From Lithospermum erythrorhizon (Eukaryota > Streptophyta > Magnoliopsida > Boraginales > Boraginaceae), in NCBI GenBank assembly GCA_019722365.1, contig JADFUC010000991.1, positions 238,995 to 302,994 of the forward strand: DNA of 64,000 bases, read 5' to 3'. A model generated the notes under the pieces. The model did no database searches and had not been told where the DNA came from. It saw only the letters and a list, made by a program, of their open reading frames with translations. Both the position numbers and the translations under genes were made by a program. Shown one piece after another: positions 37,240 through 49,299 of this stretch (its first letter is position 1; each line of letters begins with the position of its first letter).

Positions 37240-38844
37240 TGTAATGCAAAGAAGAATTTTTATTATTTATAAAAGGGTACAAAATAAAATGTATCAGAGA
37301 AAAATTGCTTAGTGTACAAGTTTTATAAGATCGGCAGATCGACTGCTCAAACTATGAGTCCCTAAGCGTTTGTTGACGATTTGGTGAGATGTCCGGCTTG
37401 GTTTCGATTTGAACTCGAGCATGAGCTTCGTACGAAGCCGCTCGACGCGAATTGACTCGCTGATTTGATTTTGGTGATACGCCTATTACGAGTCGAGTAC
37501 GCAGTTCGCTCACGTGGACCGAGACTTAGTCCGACTCGATACGGACCGATTCGGGAGCCTTAGCAACATATTCTCGCGGTTGGCTGTGTTGGACGGATCT
37601 CGGATCTGCATTTCGATCTCCGGCCTATTTCTGCATTTGACGGACTTACCGCAAGCGCTCAAGTAGCCAGATTTGGGCGCCGATGCTGACTTCACCCTAC
37701 AGCTGACTTCAGAATAAGAGGCTACCGCCTGGGACAATGGCTCGGGGATATTTAATTCGAGCTCGTCGCATGAAGGATTTAGCCGCTCAACAATAAAGAA
37801 CGCCGCTTCGCTTGCATTCGTATCCACCTTAGCGTCATTGCAGAGTTAATACGCATTTGTACGGCGTGATCGCTTTCAATCTTCGCTGACATACCGGAAC
37901 AACCGTAGCGGCCCAGCGTTGTTTCCCGCCTAAGATCCAACCATGTGGACCGAACGCTCACTTATTCCTATATCCTGAATCCTGATGATTATCACCGAGA
38001 TCTATCGCATGTTCATTCAAGATTTTCAATAACTGGGATACGTAGCTTAATCCTCGAATATCAAGCGCTTAAATTCTCGCTAGATTCTCATCAAATTTCG
38101 CTCAAACTCAAGCACTACCGCTTGCGGTAGCTTATTTTTATTTCATGCGCTTATTTTACTGGCGCTGCTTTTCCAATACCACTAATATTATTTACGCTTT
38201 TAAAAGATTTAACTTTAAAAATCTATGTTTTTCTTTATTTTCTCATGTGTTTTTGAATGTAAGGATTTTTTTAATATTTATGTATGTGAATTTCAAAATG
38301 GGGGCTTATATAGGCCTCCTATTAATACTTACTGACGGCTTGCCTGTTGCGATCACTCTATCTTAACTGCTGATTATTAAAGATTCCTGATCGCTTGACG
38401 CATGTTCCCTTCTCCAAGCATCATATGGGGCACCGTTTTATCTTAGGAATAAGGAAGTTATTCTGTACTTTTTCTGCGCCAAATGTATTTTCATATCAAT
38501 CCCAAACTTCCTAGAGTCCATTTTAAACCTCGTTCTTTCTAGATGCTTCATTTTGAGCCACGTGGCTTCCGGAATGTTCTTTTTGACCGATTTTAATCAA
38601 TAAAATTAGGGATTTTCAAGCCCTAGTGCACCGACATTTAACTCAAGTTCTTTTCTCGGGAACCCTATTTCGAGTTCAAATTTAGGGTTAATTAATGTAA
38701 AACCCTTATTTTTACATCGATAATTCCAGGATTTAATCGAGAACCCTAATCAGCTACTAAGCATTTTTATGCCGATTATCAATTACTCCATTAATTCGCC
38801 TTAATCAATTTAATTATTATTTTAATAAAATTTTGATGTCCACA
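37240..38844. repeat. Right LTR of the 15.9-kb element
   Basis: 1605 bases, direct repeat of 22948-24535 with the same TGTAATGC start and an ACA end, followed by the ATAAT target duplication. A GC-rich stretch at 37430-37930 differs from the left copy more than the rest, possibly by gene-conversion-like exchange or local mutation. Confidence 0.87.
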
Positions 38845-38849
38845 ATAAT

Positions 38850-39877
38850 ACAATGTCACTTAATTAAGTAGGAATTAAATTTTCATTTAATTACATACTA
38901 TTTTAGATTTGTGAAAATTGTTATTACTATATCATTATATATAAATACTCAATCGACTACTTCATACCTTATTCCGACATGTTACAATTTTCAATCAAAT
39001 AATGATGTATTTGTTCCACCAAGCTCAATTTCAAACTGAAAAACGTAAATAAGATACCAACTATCGTAATCTTTTCCCTCAATATTGTAAGCTAGTTGAA
39101 AAAAGTGAAGGAAGTAGCTGACTAGCCGTTAGGATAATTTATTTTCTAATAGAAATGATCGAGTTGAGATGGTCTCAAATACAAACGATTGAAAATGACT
39201 ATTTGTTAAACGTGAGTGATACTCAAAATCCTATACCATAGTATTTACTAGCTGACAAGTCATAGCTTTATTATTAATATTTGGATCTAGTTCTAACGTT
39301 CTATGCTAACGTAGATTCCATCTCTGCATGACGCGTTTAAGCCGACAATAAGCTTCACATTCTCTCTGCTACACTTTTTACACGATATTTTTTATAATAT
39401 TTATATTATTTATTTGTTTTTTTTCAATTTTTCATGTACACAATCTTATACAAAAATTTCATGTACACAATCTTATATGATCATAATTTGTCATTTAGAT
39501 TTTTCGGAATGAATATTTGACAAGTAACAACTTTGCCCTTTAAAAAAAGAAAAAGATAAAATATTGCCTTGAAAAGCTAAAGTGACAATTATTTTGAATC
39601 GAAAAGCTGTACTCGATAACGTTAAATACGACAAGTTTAGTTTCGATGCCAAATTTTGAAAATTTGACAAATTAATGAACGTGTATGAGAGTTCCACAAA
39701 AGTTAACAGGTGATCATGAGCCGGATGAACACGACCTTCCTGATTGGGCAAGGGGCCATTTCAGGAAAGCCCAACGGGCTATTGAAGACTCAAACTGGGC
39801 TTGGACATGAGAGCCAATATATGAGCTCAAGCCTCAATGCACTGACACTGACTAATCGTTGGCTTAGGTAGACGTGT
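38850..39877. other. Intergenic DNA
   Basis: No gene. It contains a short tandem duplication of TTCATGTACACAATCTTATA (39437-39456 and 39458-39477). AT-rich throughout; the GC content rises from 39750 on towards the next element. Confidence 0.45.
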
Positions 39878-40029
39878 TAGTGGGCCGGGCCAGGCCGGCC
39901 TGCTCCGGTATGAGTCGAATCAACGGGCCCCGCCCGGTTCAAGGCCCCGATTTGTCGGCTTGGCCGGGCCGCCCGCTTAAACTAGTACTGACCTTGTCCG
40001 CCTCAAGCCCGTGTCTCGAGGGCGATCGT

Positions 40030-40300
40030 GGTAACGCCAAATTGTGACGCTACTCACGCTGGGGCCTACGCTAAGGCAAAATTAAGAATAAACGTTACCA
40101 CATCCGATCAAACGCTATGAACGCTGATCTCAAACGGCTATACCGAACGTCACAAGATAATCGCTAAGATATAATAAACATTACCACGCCCCGATCGAAC
40201 GCAACGTGGTAACGTTTATTCTTAAACGGCTAGTTTTATATCCGTTAGCATTAAACGTTACCACGTTTATACTGACGTGGTAACGTTTATTCCTGCAGTG
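40030..40300. repeat. Left subterminal array of AAACGTTACCACG
   Basis: Six copies or near-copies of AAACGTTACCACG / CGTGGTAACGTTT in both orientations. The stretch 40200-40290 holds two facing pairs able to form stems. Such arrays are usual transposase-binding sites in DNA transposons. Confidence 0.75.
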
Positions 40301-42190
40301 AGTCTCATATTCACCATTATCAAGCCCTATAACAGGAGTGACCATTAAACTTGTTTTCTCGTTAAATCCTAAGCAATCTAAACACAATCAAAGCAATTCT
40401 TGTATATTCATAAGCATTCTTGATAGAAATTAAATAATTTCTTTTTATAATCATAAGTATTCTCGATCATAGTCAAACATTTCAATTCATTTCCGCTTAA
40501 TCATCGATCTGAAGTCATTGTCCGGATTCGTATTCTTATCTTTAAGTTGTTATTTATTATATTTTGTTGTTTTACATTTTATAATGGCCCTTAAACGACC
40601 AATTGCTACCAATTCAAATAATCTTGTTAATTTGTAAGATGATGTACTTACGAACTCCTACCGTAATTAATTTCTTTAATCTAGTGTTAGTACGCACAAT
40701 GAGAGAAAAAAAGTTCATGGGCTCGAACCACTTTGACGGCGACGAAAGGAACAAAAGGCACTCAGGCATATTGTAAGATGGAAATTAGTATGGAAAACGA
40801 GAGGGGTCAAGCGGTACCGTCATTGTATTAATTAAATAACAAACATCAAATAATTAAGGATAGCTGTTTCCCAAGGAGCGGGCGCAAGTAAGCAACAATT
40901 AATACTCAAACCTTTGGAAATTTTACTTTAATGAGTTTTTTTATAAATGGAATCAATGAAATTTGTAATTGGCAAGAATTTGCCTTTAATTTTATGGATT
41001 GATGGCGCTTATTCATCGATTCAAAAGCGCCATTAACCTCTCTTGTTTCAATGTATCCCCCCCGCTCTACTATGCTTAGTATCGCTTTCCTAAATATTTT
41101 AAAGATAAAAAAAAAGAACTTATAGGTGTGCATGGATGAATACTTTGCCTCGAAAGTTTGTTCGGATTTGTTTATATACTTCCAAGCAAGGTTTCAATGA
41201 TTTTGATATAATATGTGTTAAGTATGTCATCGATCGATATAGATTGATTTCATAAAGAAGAATTATATTTTCGCCAATTGCTAAACATAACAACGCATAA
41301 AAGATTGTCTGGAAGCGTCGCCTGCGGTCCTTTCTTTATTCACTAATAAATGGGCACGGAGCTTACATTTATACATGCTTTTGTCACGTGGGCTCTTGCT
41401 AGTGGTGTTTCTAAGCACTTACCTGCATACGACGATAGAACATATGAGCTACCAAAGAATAAACTCCCGCATCAATATTATGATGATCATCTCCCATACG
41501 TCATATAATGTCCAAAAATGTTCCAACATGGAAGGTCAAATAAACGGTACAATATAAGCGGAAAGTATGATCAAAAATGTTTGTCGCTTGCCTGTGGGTC
41601 AGAGCATGGGAGGGTGCGTCATGCTCTAAGTGGGAAGTTTTCACACCTTGAGCTCATGAGGATGATGCTATGGAGTTTAACAAGTGTCCACCCCTAACGC
41701 CATTAGACGGACACCGGGCAATTCGGGAGCCACTAACCTATCCACAACCCGATTTTTGTGCATCGATCAAGAGGCCTCCTATGGAACATCCCGATCAAGC
41801 TTTGTCAGAGATGCCAAAATACCGTATTTAAAGAAAATGTTTACCGAGATCATGGGTACGGTGTGTATATCAATAGGCAGTATTCGATCGATCATCTTAC
41901 CCGCAAGTGTAGGATATGAAGTTACGAATTCAGGTATCCATCACCACCACCGCCGCCGCCACCAATTTATTTAATTCGCTAAACACATCGCTGAATGTCT
42001 TTTTTAGCTTTTATGTTATTATGTACTTTGAAACAATTATGGTTTATTTTATTTTATGTCATGTACGTTGTTCGAACAATTTAGTATTTATGGCTTGTAA
42101 TTAGTATTTGAAACAATTTAGTATTTATGGTTTGCAATTTTACGCCATGTTGTTTCTATCGCCGACTTCCGGCTCATATTATATGTAACC
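40301..42190. other. Interior of the hAT-like element, no recognised gene
   Basis: AT-rich. One 96-codon plus-strand frame (41684-41974) overlaps a (CAC/CGC)n run at 41938-41965 and is not recognised. No transposase motif seen. Confidence 0.45.
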
Positions 42191-42194
42191 GTGA

Positions 42195-42358
42195 CTGCTA
42201 AACGGTAACGCTTATATTAACGCTACCATGTTAATTCCTAGATTTATCTCAGACTTTAAACGTTACCACGCCTGGGACAAACGCGCTCACGTTAATTTCA
42301 TATATTTAGACCATTATTTGATTAAACGCTACCACGCTTCACTATAAAGCCGTAACGT
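42195..42358. repeat. Right subterminal array of AAACGTTACCACG
   Basis: About five variants (AACGGTAACG, AACGCTACCATG, AAACGTTACCACG, AAACGCTACCACG, CGTAACGTTTA) in 160 bases, matching the left array. Confidence 0.7.
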
Positions 42359-42646
42359 TTATTACCGGGCTTCGCGGGGGCTCGAATCAACCCGGCCGAA
42401 GGCCTCAGGCTCGACCAGCCCTCGGCCGGGCTAAACTCCTTGGCCCCTATCCGCCTGCTTTTATAAACGGACCGCGGGCTCTCTTCGTGGCCTCTCATAC
42501 CGGATCGACCCGGAATCGCTATCGGGCTGCCCGAATAGCCCACTGGCCCGCTTCGCTTCAAGGCTTACGCCTAGCTTGTGAGTGAGTATATAACGGACGG
42601 ACGAATCTTGAACTAGGCATAATTGCTAATGGATCAGAAGTACTCT

Positions 42647-42766
42647 GACCTTACATTTTTCACATGTAAATAAAGTGTGTCGAATGTAAGACTCGAACCG
42701 AATAGACGGTTTTACCACCGGACGGCCACCAAAGTCAGTCCGTTAGATACCACTACATGTAAGGTC
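42647..42766 (-). repeat. 120-bp unit with 10-bp terminal inverted repeats and tRNA-like promoter boxes
   Basis: The unit is bounded by GACCTTACAT (42647-42656) and its exact reverse complement ATGTAAGGTC (42757-42766). On the minus strand it contains TGGCCGTCCGGTGG (42728-42715), a box-A-like motif. A box B, GGTTCGAGTCT (42699-42689), follows at about tRNA spacing. It could be a tRNA-derived SINE head, a tRNA relic, or a tiny MITE. The inverted-repeat ends are not expected of a SINE. Confidence 0.4.
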
Positions 42767-43066
42767 TAAGTTGTACGGTAGACAAAAAAAATAGTTATGG
42801 AACTAAATATTTAATACATAGATAGATGAGTACTTATACAAACCAAGTCAAGAAAAGGACACCCCTCCCTTCATAAATCTAAATGATTTTTTTTTTATTT
42901 AAATAGAAATATTGAAAATGATTCTTATTTTGATAAATTTTAGAATGAGAAAAGAAAAGAAAAGAAAAAGTGATGGTTAAGATACAAATTTAAACTTTTC
43001 TTAATTTTTGTGAAAAAATTAATTTAATTTTCCTATCGAAAAGAGATGAAGGGACTAATAAATTAG

Positions 43067-43422
43067 TGTGAAAATAGCTAATCAAGCGTTGAACTCCATT
43101 GAAGCTTCGAGATCGAGCTCGGAAGATGAACGAAGGAAGATGAACGAAGAAGATGAAATTTGGCGAGAAAATATAGATAAAAAATAGAAAGAGAAAAGTG
43201 ATTTTATTTCTCATTTTTTATTTTGTATTGTTACAACTGATTTTTACATCTCATCACTCTATTTATACAAGTCATCAATTAACAACCAATAGCTAAAAGA
43301 CACATCATTCAACTAACTAACTACCATACCACGTCAGCTTAGTTAGTTGAGCTATTAGTTGAGTTGTTGAGCTGAACTCCTCTCGCGGCCAATATTCTCC
43401 TTATTTTGTGCATAACTTCACA
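43067..43422 (-). repeat. 3' LTR of the copia element
   Basis: On the minus strand it begins TGTGAAGTTATG at 43422 and ends TTTTCACA at 43067, giving a TGTGAA/TTCACA inverted repeat at its tips. It contains an ATAAATAGAG box (43266-43257). Length is 356 bases, normal for copia LTRs. It is directly preceded by the polypurine tract GAGGGGGGC (43431-43423). Confidence 0.72.
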
Positions 43423-43438
43423 GCCCCCCTCAAGATGG
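43423..43438 (-). promoter_or_regulatory. Polypurine tract of the copia element
   Basis: Minus strand CCATCTTGAGGGGGGC lies immediately before the LTR start. It is the usual plus-strand primer site and fixes the LTR boundary. Confidence 0.75.
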
Positions 43439-43636
43439 AAGAGTCGGGAACAACCCCATCTCAACAACAACTCTTTAAAATTTGCACCGGCAGAGATTTA
43501 GTAAGTAAGTCCATGAAGGTAATTTTGTAGAGATGAACAAAAGACGAATGAAACCTTTCCTTAAAATCACCGCTCTCACCAAGTGGACAACTGCTCTATA
43601 TGTTTTTGTTCTTTTCAAGGAAAATAGGATTTTCAC

Positions 43637-43910
43637 TCATGTGTGAGCTGATTTGTTAATACACCTCGACTGGGACAGTAGGCGTGGTTGCTTCTTAAGT
43701 CTCTGAGAATAGCTTAATCCATTTCCCACCACAAACATCACTGGGTGGGCTCCTCCTATACTCACCGCCGAGACCTGCATCAGAGTCTGCTTTCTTAATT
43801 TCCGTGAAATGGCATTTACCTGATAACACTCCATAACCTCTGGCAGATCTTCCAGCGAGAGGATACTGGCCCACCCATATCATAATATGCCTCTCAAGAT
43901 GACAACTGAC
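43637..43910 (-). pseudogene. RNase H remnant of the copia element
   Basis: Minus-strand text shows a degenerate RRS..GYGV.....ISRKLRKQTL..VSAVSIGG series across two frames. It corresponds to the RS..GY.VFLG..LISWK.KKQ..VSRSS.EAEYR segment of copia RNase H. It sits between RT and the 3' LTR, as expected. Low identity. Confidence 0.5.
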
Positions 43911-44204
43911 CTACCGATGTAACAAGCCATGGAAAATTGACCCTTTAAGATACCTGCTACAACGTAGAGTACCGCCAATGATGGCTGCAGAGTGAGTCAG
44001 ATAACCGCTTAGATGACGACCGAGAATGTCAAACTGTCTAAAGAAGCCGAGATACAATAACCTACTTAACTAGTCATCTATATCACTGGATCGTGCAAGG
44101 CAAGTGAGATTCAGATTCATGTGACGCCAATCACTCCAGCAATGGAGTAGCTGCAATTTTGGCTTCTGTCATGTTGACATAAGATTTGATGTCCCAAATG
44201 TATT

Positions 44205-44810
44205 TTATTGACATAGGTGCATGCCTTTACTAGTCCTAGCAATTTCTATGCCTAAGAAGAACTTAGCAATCCCAAAATATTTAATGGTGAATGTATTATG
44301 TAGAAATTGTTTCACAACACTAATCCCCTCCTCTAAATCTCTTGTGATAAGTATATCATCAACATACAATACAAGAGCCAAGAAACATCCTATAGTCTGC
44401 AGTATGAACAAGCAATTATCATAGTGTGATTGAACAAATCCATACCGTATAATTCACAAGAACTTGATTCCATTGTCTTGAAGCTTTCTTCAAACCATAG
44501 GGAGACCTCTTTAAATGACATATTTTTAAGTAGTTTCGTATAGCTTGAGCAATGTCATATACACATCCTCCTCCAAAAAACCATGCAAGAAAGCATTATT
44601 TATGTCGAACTGATACAAATTCCAATCCTTAGCTGCTGCCATAGCCAACATAATTCTTATAGTCACCACTTTAGCCACAAAAGTGAGAAAACTATCAAAA
44701 TACTACTCCTTCACCTGATTGTACTACTCTACATTAGTCCGGCCTTGTACTTTCCACACTACCATCTTACTTACATTTCAATTTTGTAAAACCCATTTGC
44801 AATCTCTATC
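44205..44810 (-). pseudogene. Reverse transcriptase remnant of the copia element
   Basis: From 44530 down, VCHLKRSPYGLKKASRQWN is the conserved VC.L..SLYGLKQA.R.W block. From 44380 down, FLALVLYVDDILITRDLEEG includes the catalytic YVDD motif. It is followed by FTIKYFGIAKFFLGIEIAR, matching the F.MKDLG...YFLGIE motif. One frame change separates them. The Asp pair is intact but the gene is not. Confidence 0.85.
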
Positions 44811-45291
44811 GGGTTTCAGGTCTCGCAAACATATCTACAATCTCCCATGTGTTGTTCTTCTCTAATGCCGCGAGCTCCTTCAGATAGCTTCAATCCATTC
44901 AAAGTAAACACTACTTTAAAGAGGACGTGTTCCCTGATTACAATTGTGCAAGAAAAGACATATGTGCAATAATACTAGGAGACTCATCGTATCGCAAACA
45001 AGCTTGTATATACTTCATAATACTTCAATTCATATAGAACATGTTTTCGCTCTTACTGGATTCTCTAGATGTACGAAGATGAACGGTAGGTTACTAGAGG
45101 AGGCAACATCCTAGAATAGTATCATGTATAGAAAGAAGAGGGATGTTTGAATCCTCATTTGCGGGACCATTACCGCTGCCTATTTCGTGCTCAACAGAAC
45201 AATTATTGGCCCAATAGGGTATAGTGAGGATCATGAGTAAATGCGAACAAGCCGCAAAACAATCACGCATTTCCTTCATTTACGGTATGAT

Positions 45292-46200
45292 CTATAGGAA
45301 ACCACTGTCTTTAGGAAAATTTTTGTGAAAAGGAAACAAATGCTCATGAAACAAAACATCCCTAGACACAACCACCTGTTTAGTTGTGATATTGTAAACT
45401 TTAAAACCTTTATTTTGGCTAGGATAACCTATAAAAATACCAGGAACACTTCTTTGATCAAACTTAGTTCCTACGTGGGCATTGTATCGCGATATAAATA
45501 CATAAGCAACCAAAGATTTTTAAATGAAAAATGTCAGGTGGTGCAGAAAACATGACTTCAAAAAGAGATTTTCATGACAACAAAACACTCGATGCCTAGT
45601 AACGACGTTGGTGAATGCCAGCTTAAAATCGAAGTTTCCCCAAAACTTTAGGAAGATTAACTTTGAAACACGAAAGGACTCAGCCACTGAAGAAAACGCC
45701 AGGCTCTCTCCACAACTCCATTTTGTTGTGGAGTATACACACAAAATTTCTGATGCAAAGTTCCATTTTGTAAGAAAAAATTTGCCAAGTCATGATTTAC
45801 AAACTCGTATCCATTGGGTTCGATCTAACGCTTTCGATTGTTTGTTAAACTGTGTTTTATGACATTAACATTTCTTTTAAGTGGAATCAAATAGGTCCAG
45901 GTACATCTACTAAAATCATCTACTAGAGTTAAGAAAAATTTGGATCCTGTTCTAGTTGCAAGTTTATATGGTCCCCATAGATCTATATGCCCTAATCAAA
46001 CACATCACTGGTGCTAATGTTACTCCTATGAAAAAAACACCTTTGTTTCTTAGCAAGAGGGCATACAGAACAAGGATCAACAAAGGCTTTTATTGAATTC
46101 AACTGTCAACACTGGACATATTTCCGAAACAGGTCTAATCTGTTATGCCATATATCAGGACTATCAGTCACAATATTTACATCATGCAATCTAGGTTCCT
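45292..46200 (-). pseudogene. Integrase remnant of the copia element
   Basis: Around 46150-46060 a WHNRLDLFRKYV-like stretch followed by CSVCPLAKKQR marks the GAG-pre-integrase and zinc region. The catalytic core is broken into pieces (45860-45520, with FCVYSTTKWSCGE around the conserved TPQQNG position). Segment 45513-45292 reads KFDQRSVPGIFIGYPSQNKG and then VVSRDVLFHE, the conserved C-terminal motif of copia integrases. Confidence 0.78.
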
Positions 46201-46559
46201 TTACTGGAATAGAACTACACAACCTATTTACAGAATGATTGATAGTATGCTCAGAAAAAAAAACTAGAGTCCAGCAAATACAGTCCTTTTGCTTCTTTTG
46301 CCACTGCTAACTTCACTTAACTGAAACCTGTGAAGAATAGATAAATGACGCTGAAAGAAAGTTGAACTTGACTGGTGAAGTTTGAACCATTTTGCTAACA
46401 GATAAGAGGGTTACATTTCAAGAGCGCGTTAAGGAAATCAAAAGCTGCAAATCACTAGACCATTTGATAACTCCCATGTATTTAACTATGGCTGAGCGAA
46501 TTATCGTAAAGGAATGTGAGCATAATTTTTGGGCAGCCTGAATAAATCAAACCTAGATA

Positions 46560-46850
46560 TATTACAACACACGTGTGTTGATGCACTAGAATCAACAATC
46601 CAAGTATCATTCTTATTCATGAAATAAAATTAGGACCTCGGCTAAGAAGCTTAATACTTGAGAACTCTACAGCAGAATTGAAGTTCTCACATTCCTCCTT
46701 CTCATTAGCTGGCTGTCTTCATCATTTTTCCCAATTCTCATTGTGACGTTGTGCTAAATCATATCATGAAGATTATTTGTTCCCTGCAAACCAGTCTCCA
46801 AATCCATGGGAGTTTCACCATCAAGATCATAAGCCACTACATTAACCCTT
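46560..46850 (-). pseudogene. Gag end and protease remnant of the copia element
   Basis: From 46618 down the minus strand reads KNDTWIVDSSASTHVCCNIS, the copia protease active site W.(V/L)DSGA(S/T).H with Gly replaced by Ser. Upstream (46850-46690) a polar linker HKPRVNVVAYDLDGETPMDL continues the gag, interrupted by the gypsy insertion at 46864. Confidence 0.72.
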
Positions 46851-46863
46851 GGCTTATGAATAA

Positions 46864-49158
46864 ATCTGCCCGTATAAGCAATTTCCTAAGATGATTTTAG
46901 TCGCCTGGCCGAAATGCTTAAGGATTAAAGTAAAAATTTTATGAATAATGATACAATGGTCAAGGAAGTAATATACTTTTGAGAATAGAAATTTAATTGA
47001 CCTTGTTCGAATTTGGTTGGTAAACCGAGTAAAGAGTCAAGAGTGCAAACCAAACTCTGACCAAACTACCCTTGAGGGCCCCACTTTCCACCTAACACCA
47101 CTAATACTTATACTTATCTTATTGTTAAGCTTATCACAAACAAAAATCTTTCTTCTTCCCTCTTAAGTTTCAGCCGAACCATCCCTCTCCCCTTCCATTG
47201 ATTTTTTTTTTCATTTTCGCAAATTGTGGAATCTAAATTTTTAATAACTCAAGCTTCCCATCTCTCGCCGATCAAAGGTACGATCTTTACCCTTCGAATT
47301 TACTATTTGGGAGTTCATAATGACTATATAAGAGTTTGACTTTTATGTTGACTTTTAGATTCGACGTTATTACGGCATAAAGATTTGCTATCTAAGTATC
47401 CTATAGATTAGAAAGTATTTGGAGTAGTTACTGGGATTGAAAAGTCATTGTAAGTCGGATGTTGACTTTATTGACTTTTCTTCAATTGGACTTAAATGAT
47501 AATACGAGGACATGTGGACTAGAATATAGCTTGATTCGGGGTATAGAATCGTTGGTTCGGATAGAATAAGCTAGCATCAATGGTGAAAGCCAGGGGAAAG
47601 TCTGTATGACTGCGCTTGTATCGAGGTCAGATGTAATGAATTAATTAGTTGTCAATTGATTACTGCTGTTTAGGAATGTGCTTAGAGGTTATCATTGGAG
47701 TAATTGTGTGATGACGAATACCGAGATTTTGCGAAGTCAGCGACTAATATAGCATGCCGAACGTTATACCGATATCAATCCTCGGGAATAATCCTCATAA
47801 GTGGTTATAAATTAATCACAGACGCGTATAACACTCTCGTGGGTACACATATGTTAAGAGAGACTCTATGGAACGATTATAATATCTAATTTCTTTGAAT
47901 AGAATCGAGTTTTATCCAAGACAAGACCCGCCAGCCATTGTCATACTACTTTCGACTCGAAAAGAGTACAAATCTCAATGAATGGAACCTTTATGTATAA
48001 TATGTCAGATATACACATATGATATTTTGAGATTATTCTGACATGTGGTATCAAGGATCATGACCTATATTATGGAAATTGAGATTTCGAGTTATACTTG
48101 AAATAATCGAGATTATGACGATATTATGTGTACATTTTATTCATTCATACGATGCAAAGAATGGAGATTTTAAGTTATATTACGAGATAATCGAGACTAT
48201 AATCTCATATAACGGTATATTAGGCGATTACGACTTATATCAATATTAAAGCCAGAATACGATTATATTAGCGAGATCACAGCGAACATATATATTGGTC
48301 ACAATGTATCGCTATTAATGCCACGGACATTTACGTGTTACCATGGAAATGCTAATTCCGACCGAGTGTGATATCGTTGGTCATGATTCGGGAGGCTCAA
48401 AGTGATACGCATTATCGAAATGGGTCGGGAGGATGAGTGAGGCCTCATCCGAATATTTGAGCGGATTCCCTATGTATTATTCTATGATTCCTCATATGCT
48501 ATATTATCTTTGTTTTTATTCCTCATATGTGTATTATTCTATGGCCCTCTATTTGATACCTTGTGTGTTGTGACTGCTTCCATTAGACGAAGATGTGTTA
48601 TTCAGGTCAGAAGTTCAGCTGTATTATCTCGTGACTTTTGGACAGCTTATTCATCATGAACTTGGTTAATAATTGTATATATATATATCTACCGAAATAT
48701 ATACGGTAGGGACCAAATCAAGGATATTTGTATTCACTCACCTTTTAATAAATTGACTCCTCATTCCTCTCGCATGGGCGCTTATGCCTAGGTCTCTGTG
48801 GAGGACGCGAGGTGCCGAGGATCTGTTTTACTGAACAAGCAAGATCTGAAAGGAAAGTATACGTATTGCGGTCCTCATCGGGCCATTTCTTTTGTCAAAC
48901 ATTTGTATATTCTTGCATCAAAGTGGTCAGTATTATATCGACGAAATCATGGTCATACTTTCCCATGACATTGATAATGTTGCCTGGGTCATCCGCTATT
49001 TTGTCGGGATGAATATTGAACACCACGATGGAAATAAAAAGAGCTTTTATTTTGATAATGCCGCAGAAAGACAGAAAGCATTAGATTCATCAAGCCAAGT
49101 ATCTTTGATATGCGCTAAGAATTCCATCTTAACTCAGTACAATGATCATGCCGTTACA
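46864..49158 (+). repeat. 5' LTR of the Tekay-like element
   Basis: Starts near TCTGCCCGTATAAGCAATTT and ends CCGTTACA. It aligns with the right copy over its full length, for example TTGACTTTATTGACTTTTCT (47463-47482) and GGTCTCTGTGGAGGACGCGA (48791-48810). A TA run occurs at 48680-48692. Confidence 0.82.
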
Positions 49159-49163
49159 ATTTT

Positions 49164-49179
49164 TGGTGATCGTGAGCTG
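49164..49179 (+). other. Primer-binding site (initiator tRNA-Met type)
   Basis: TGGTGATCGTGAGCTG follows the LTR end after five bases and resembles TGGTATCAGAGC, the usual site for plant gypsy and copia elements, with insertions. It fixes the plus orientation of the element. Confidence 0.6.
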
Positions 49180-49299
49180 TGTTCGTGTCTTACACAGTCT
49201 CCGCATGTTACGTGTTTGTAGCTGAGAAGTTGTTAGAGTTGTCACTATTGAAGTTTTCATGAGGCCTGATTTTCTTTCTTCATATTTCAGATCGCCGGA

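Larger units (their letters stand above)
22943..38849. mobile_element. 15.9-kb LTR retrotransposon with perfect target duplication and no recognisable gag-pol
   Basis: Two direct repeats, 22948-24535 and 37240-38844, begin TGTAATGCAAAGAAGAATTT and end in ACA. They share long runs, such as the TTCGAGTTCAAATTTAGGGT region near each end. The 5 bases before the left copy (22943-22947) and after the right copy (38845-38849) are both ATAAT, so the ends are certain. Inside are 12.7 kb with only short, unrecognised frames and a nested LTR. It is therefore a large derivative (LARD-like) or a badly decayed Ty3/gypsy element. A minus orientation is weakly favoured by TATATAAAT and AATAAAAATTC signals on that strand of the LTR. 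No primer-binding site is clear on either side. Confidence 0.82.
39878..42555. mobile_element. hAT-like non-autonomous DNA transposon with GC-rich ends and AAACGTTACCACG arrays
   Basis: GC-rich ends (39880-40020 and 42357-42555) consist of GGGCCGGGCC / CCCGGCCG words in opposite orientation on the two sides, the look of many plant hAT termini. Just inside each lies a cluster of a 13-base motif close to AAACGTTACCACG, in both orientations: about 40030, 40092, 40173, 40204, 40252 and 40275 on the left, and about 42197, 42220, 42257, 42323 and 42352 on the right. The 1.9-kb centre has no hAT transposase motif. Exact terminal repeats and the 8-bp target duplication are not resolved, so superfamily assignment is tentative while the paired-array structure is plain. 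Confidence 0.5.

Noticed and set aside
37510..37827. 105-codon minus-strand ORF in the right LTR as a gene
   Set aside because: It lies entirely inside an LTR, is absent from the left LTR copy and has no recognisable domain.
41684..41974. 96-codon ORF in the hAT-like element as a transposase
   Set aside because: No hAT dimerisation or catalytic motif, and its end is a CAC/CGC microsatellite (HHHHRRRHQ).
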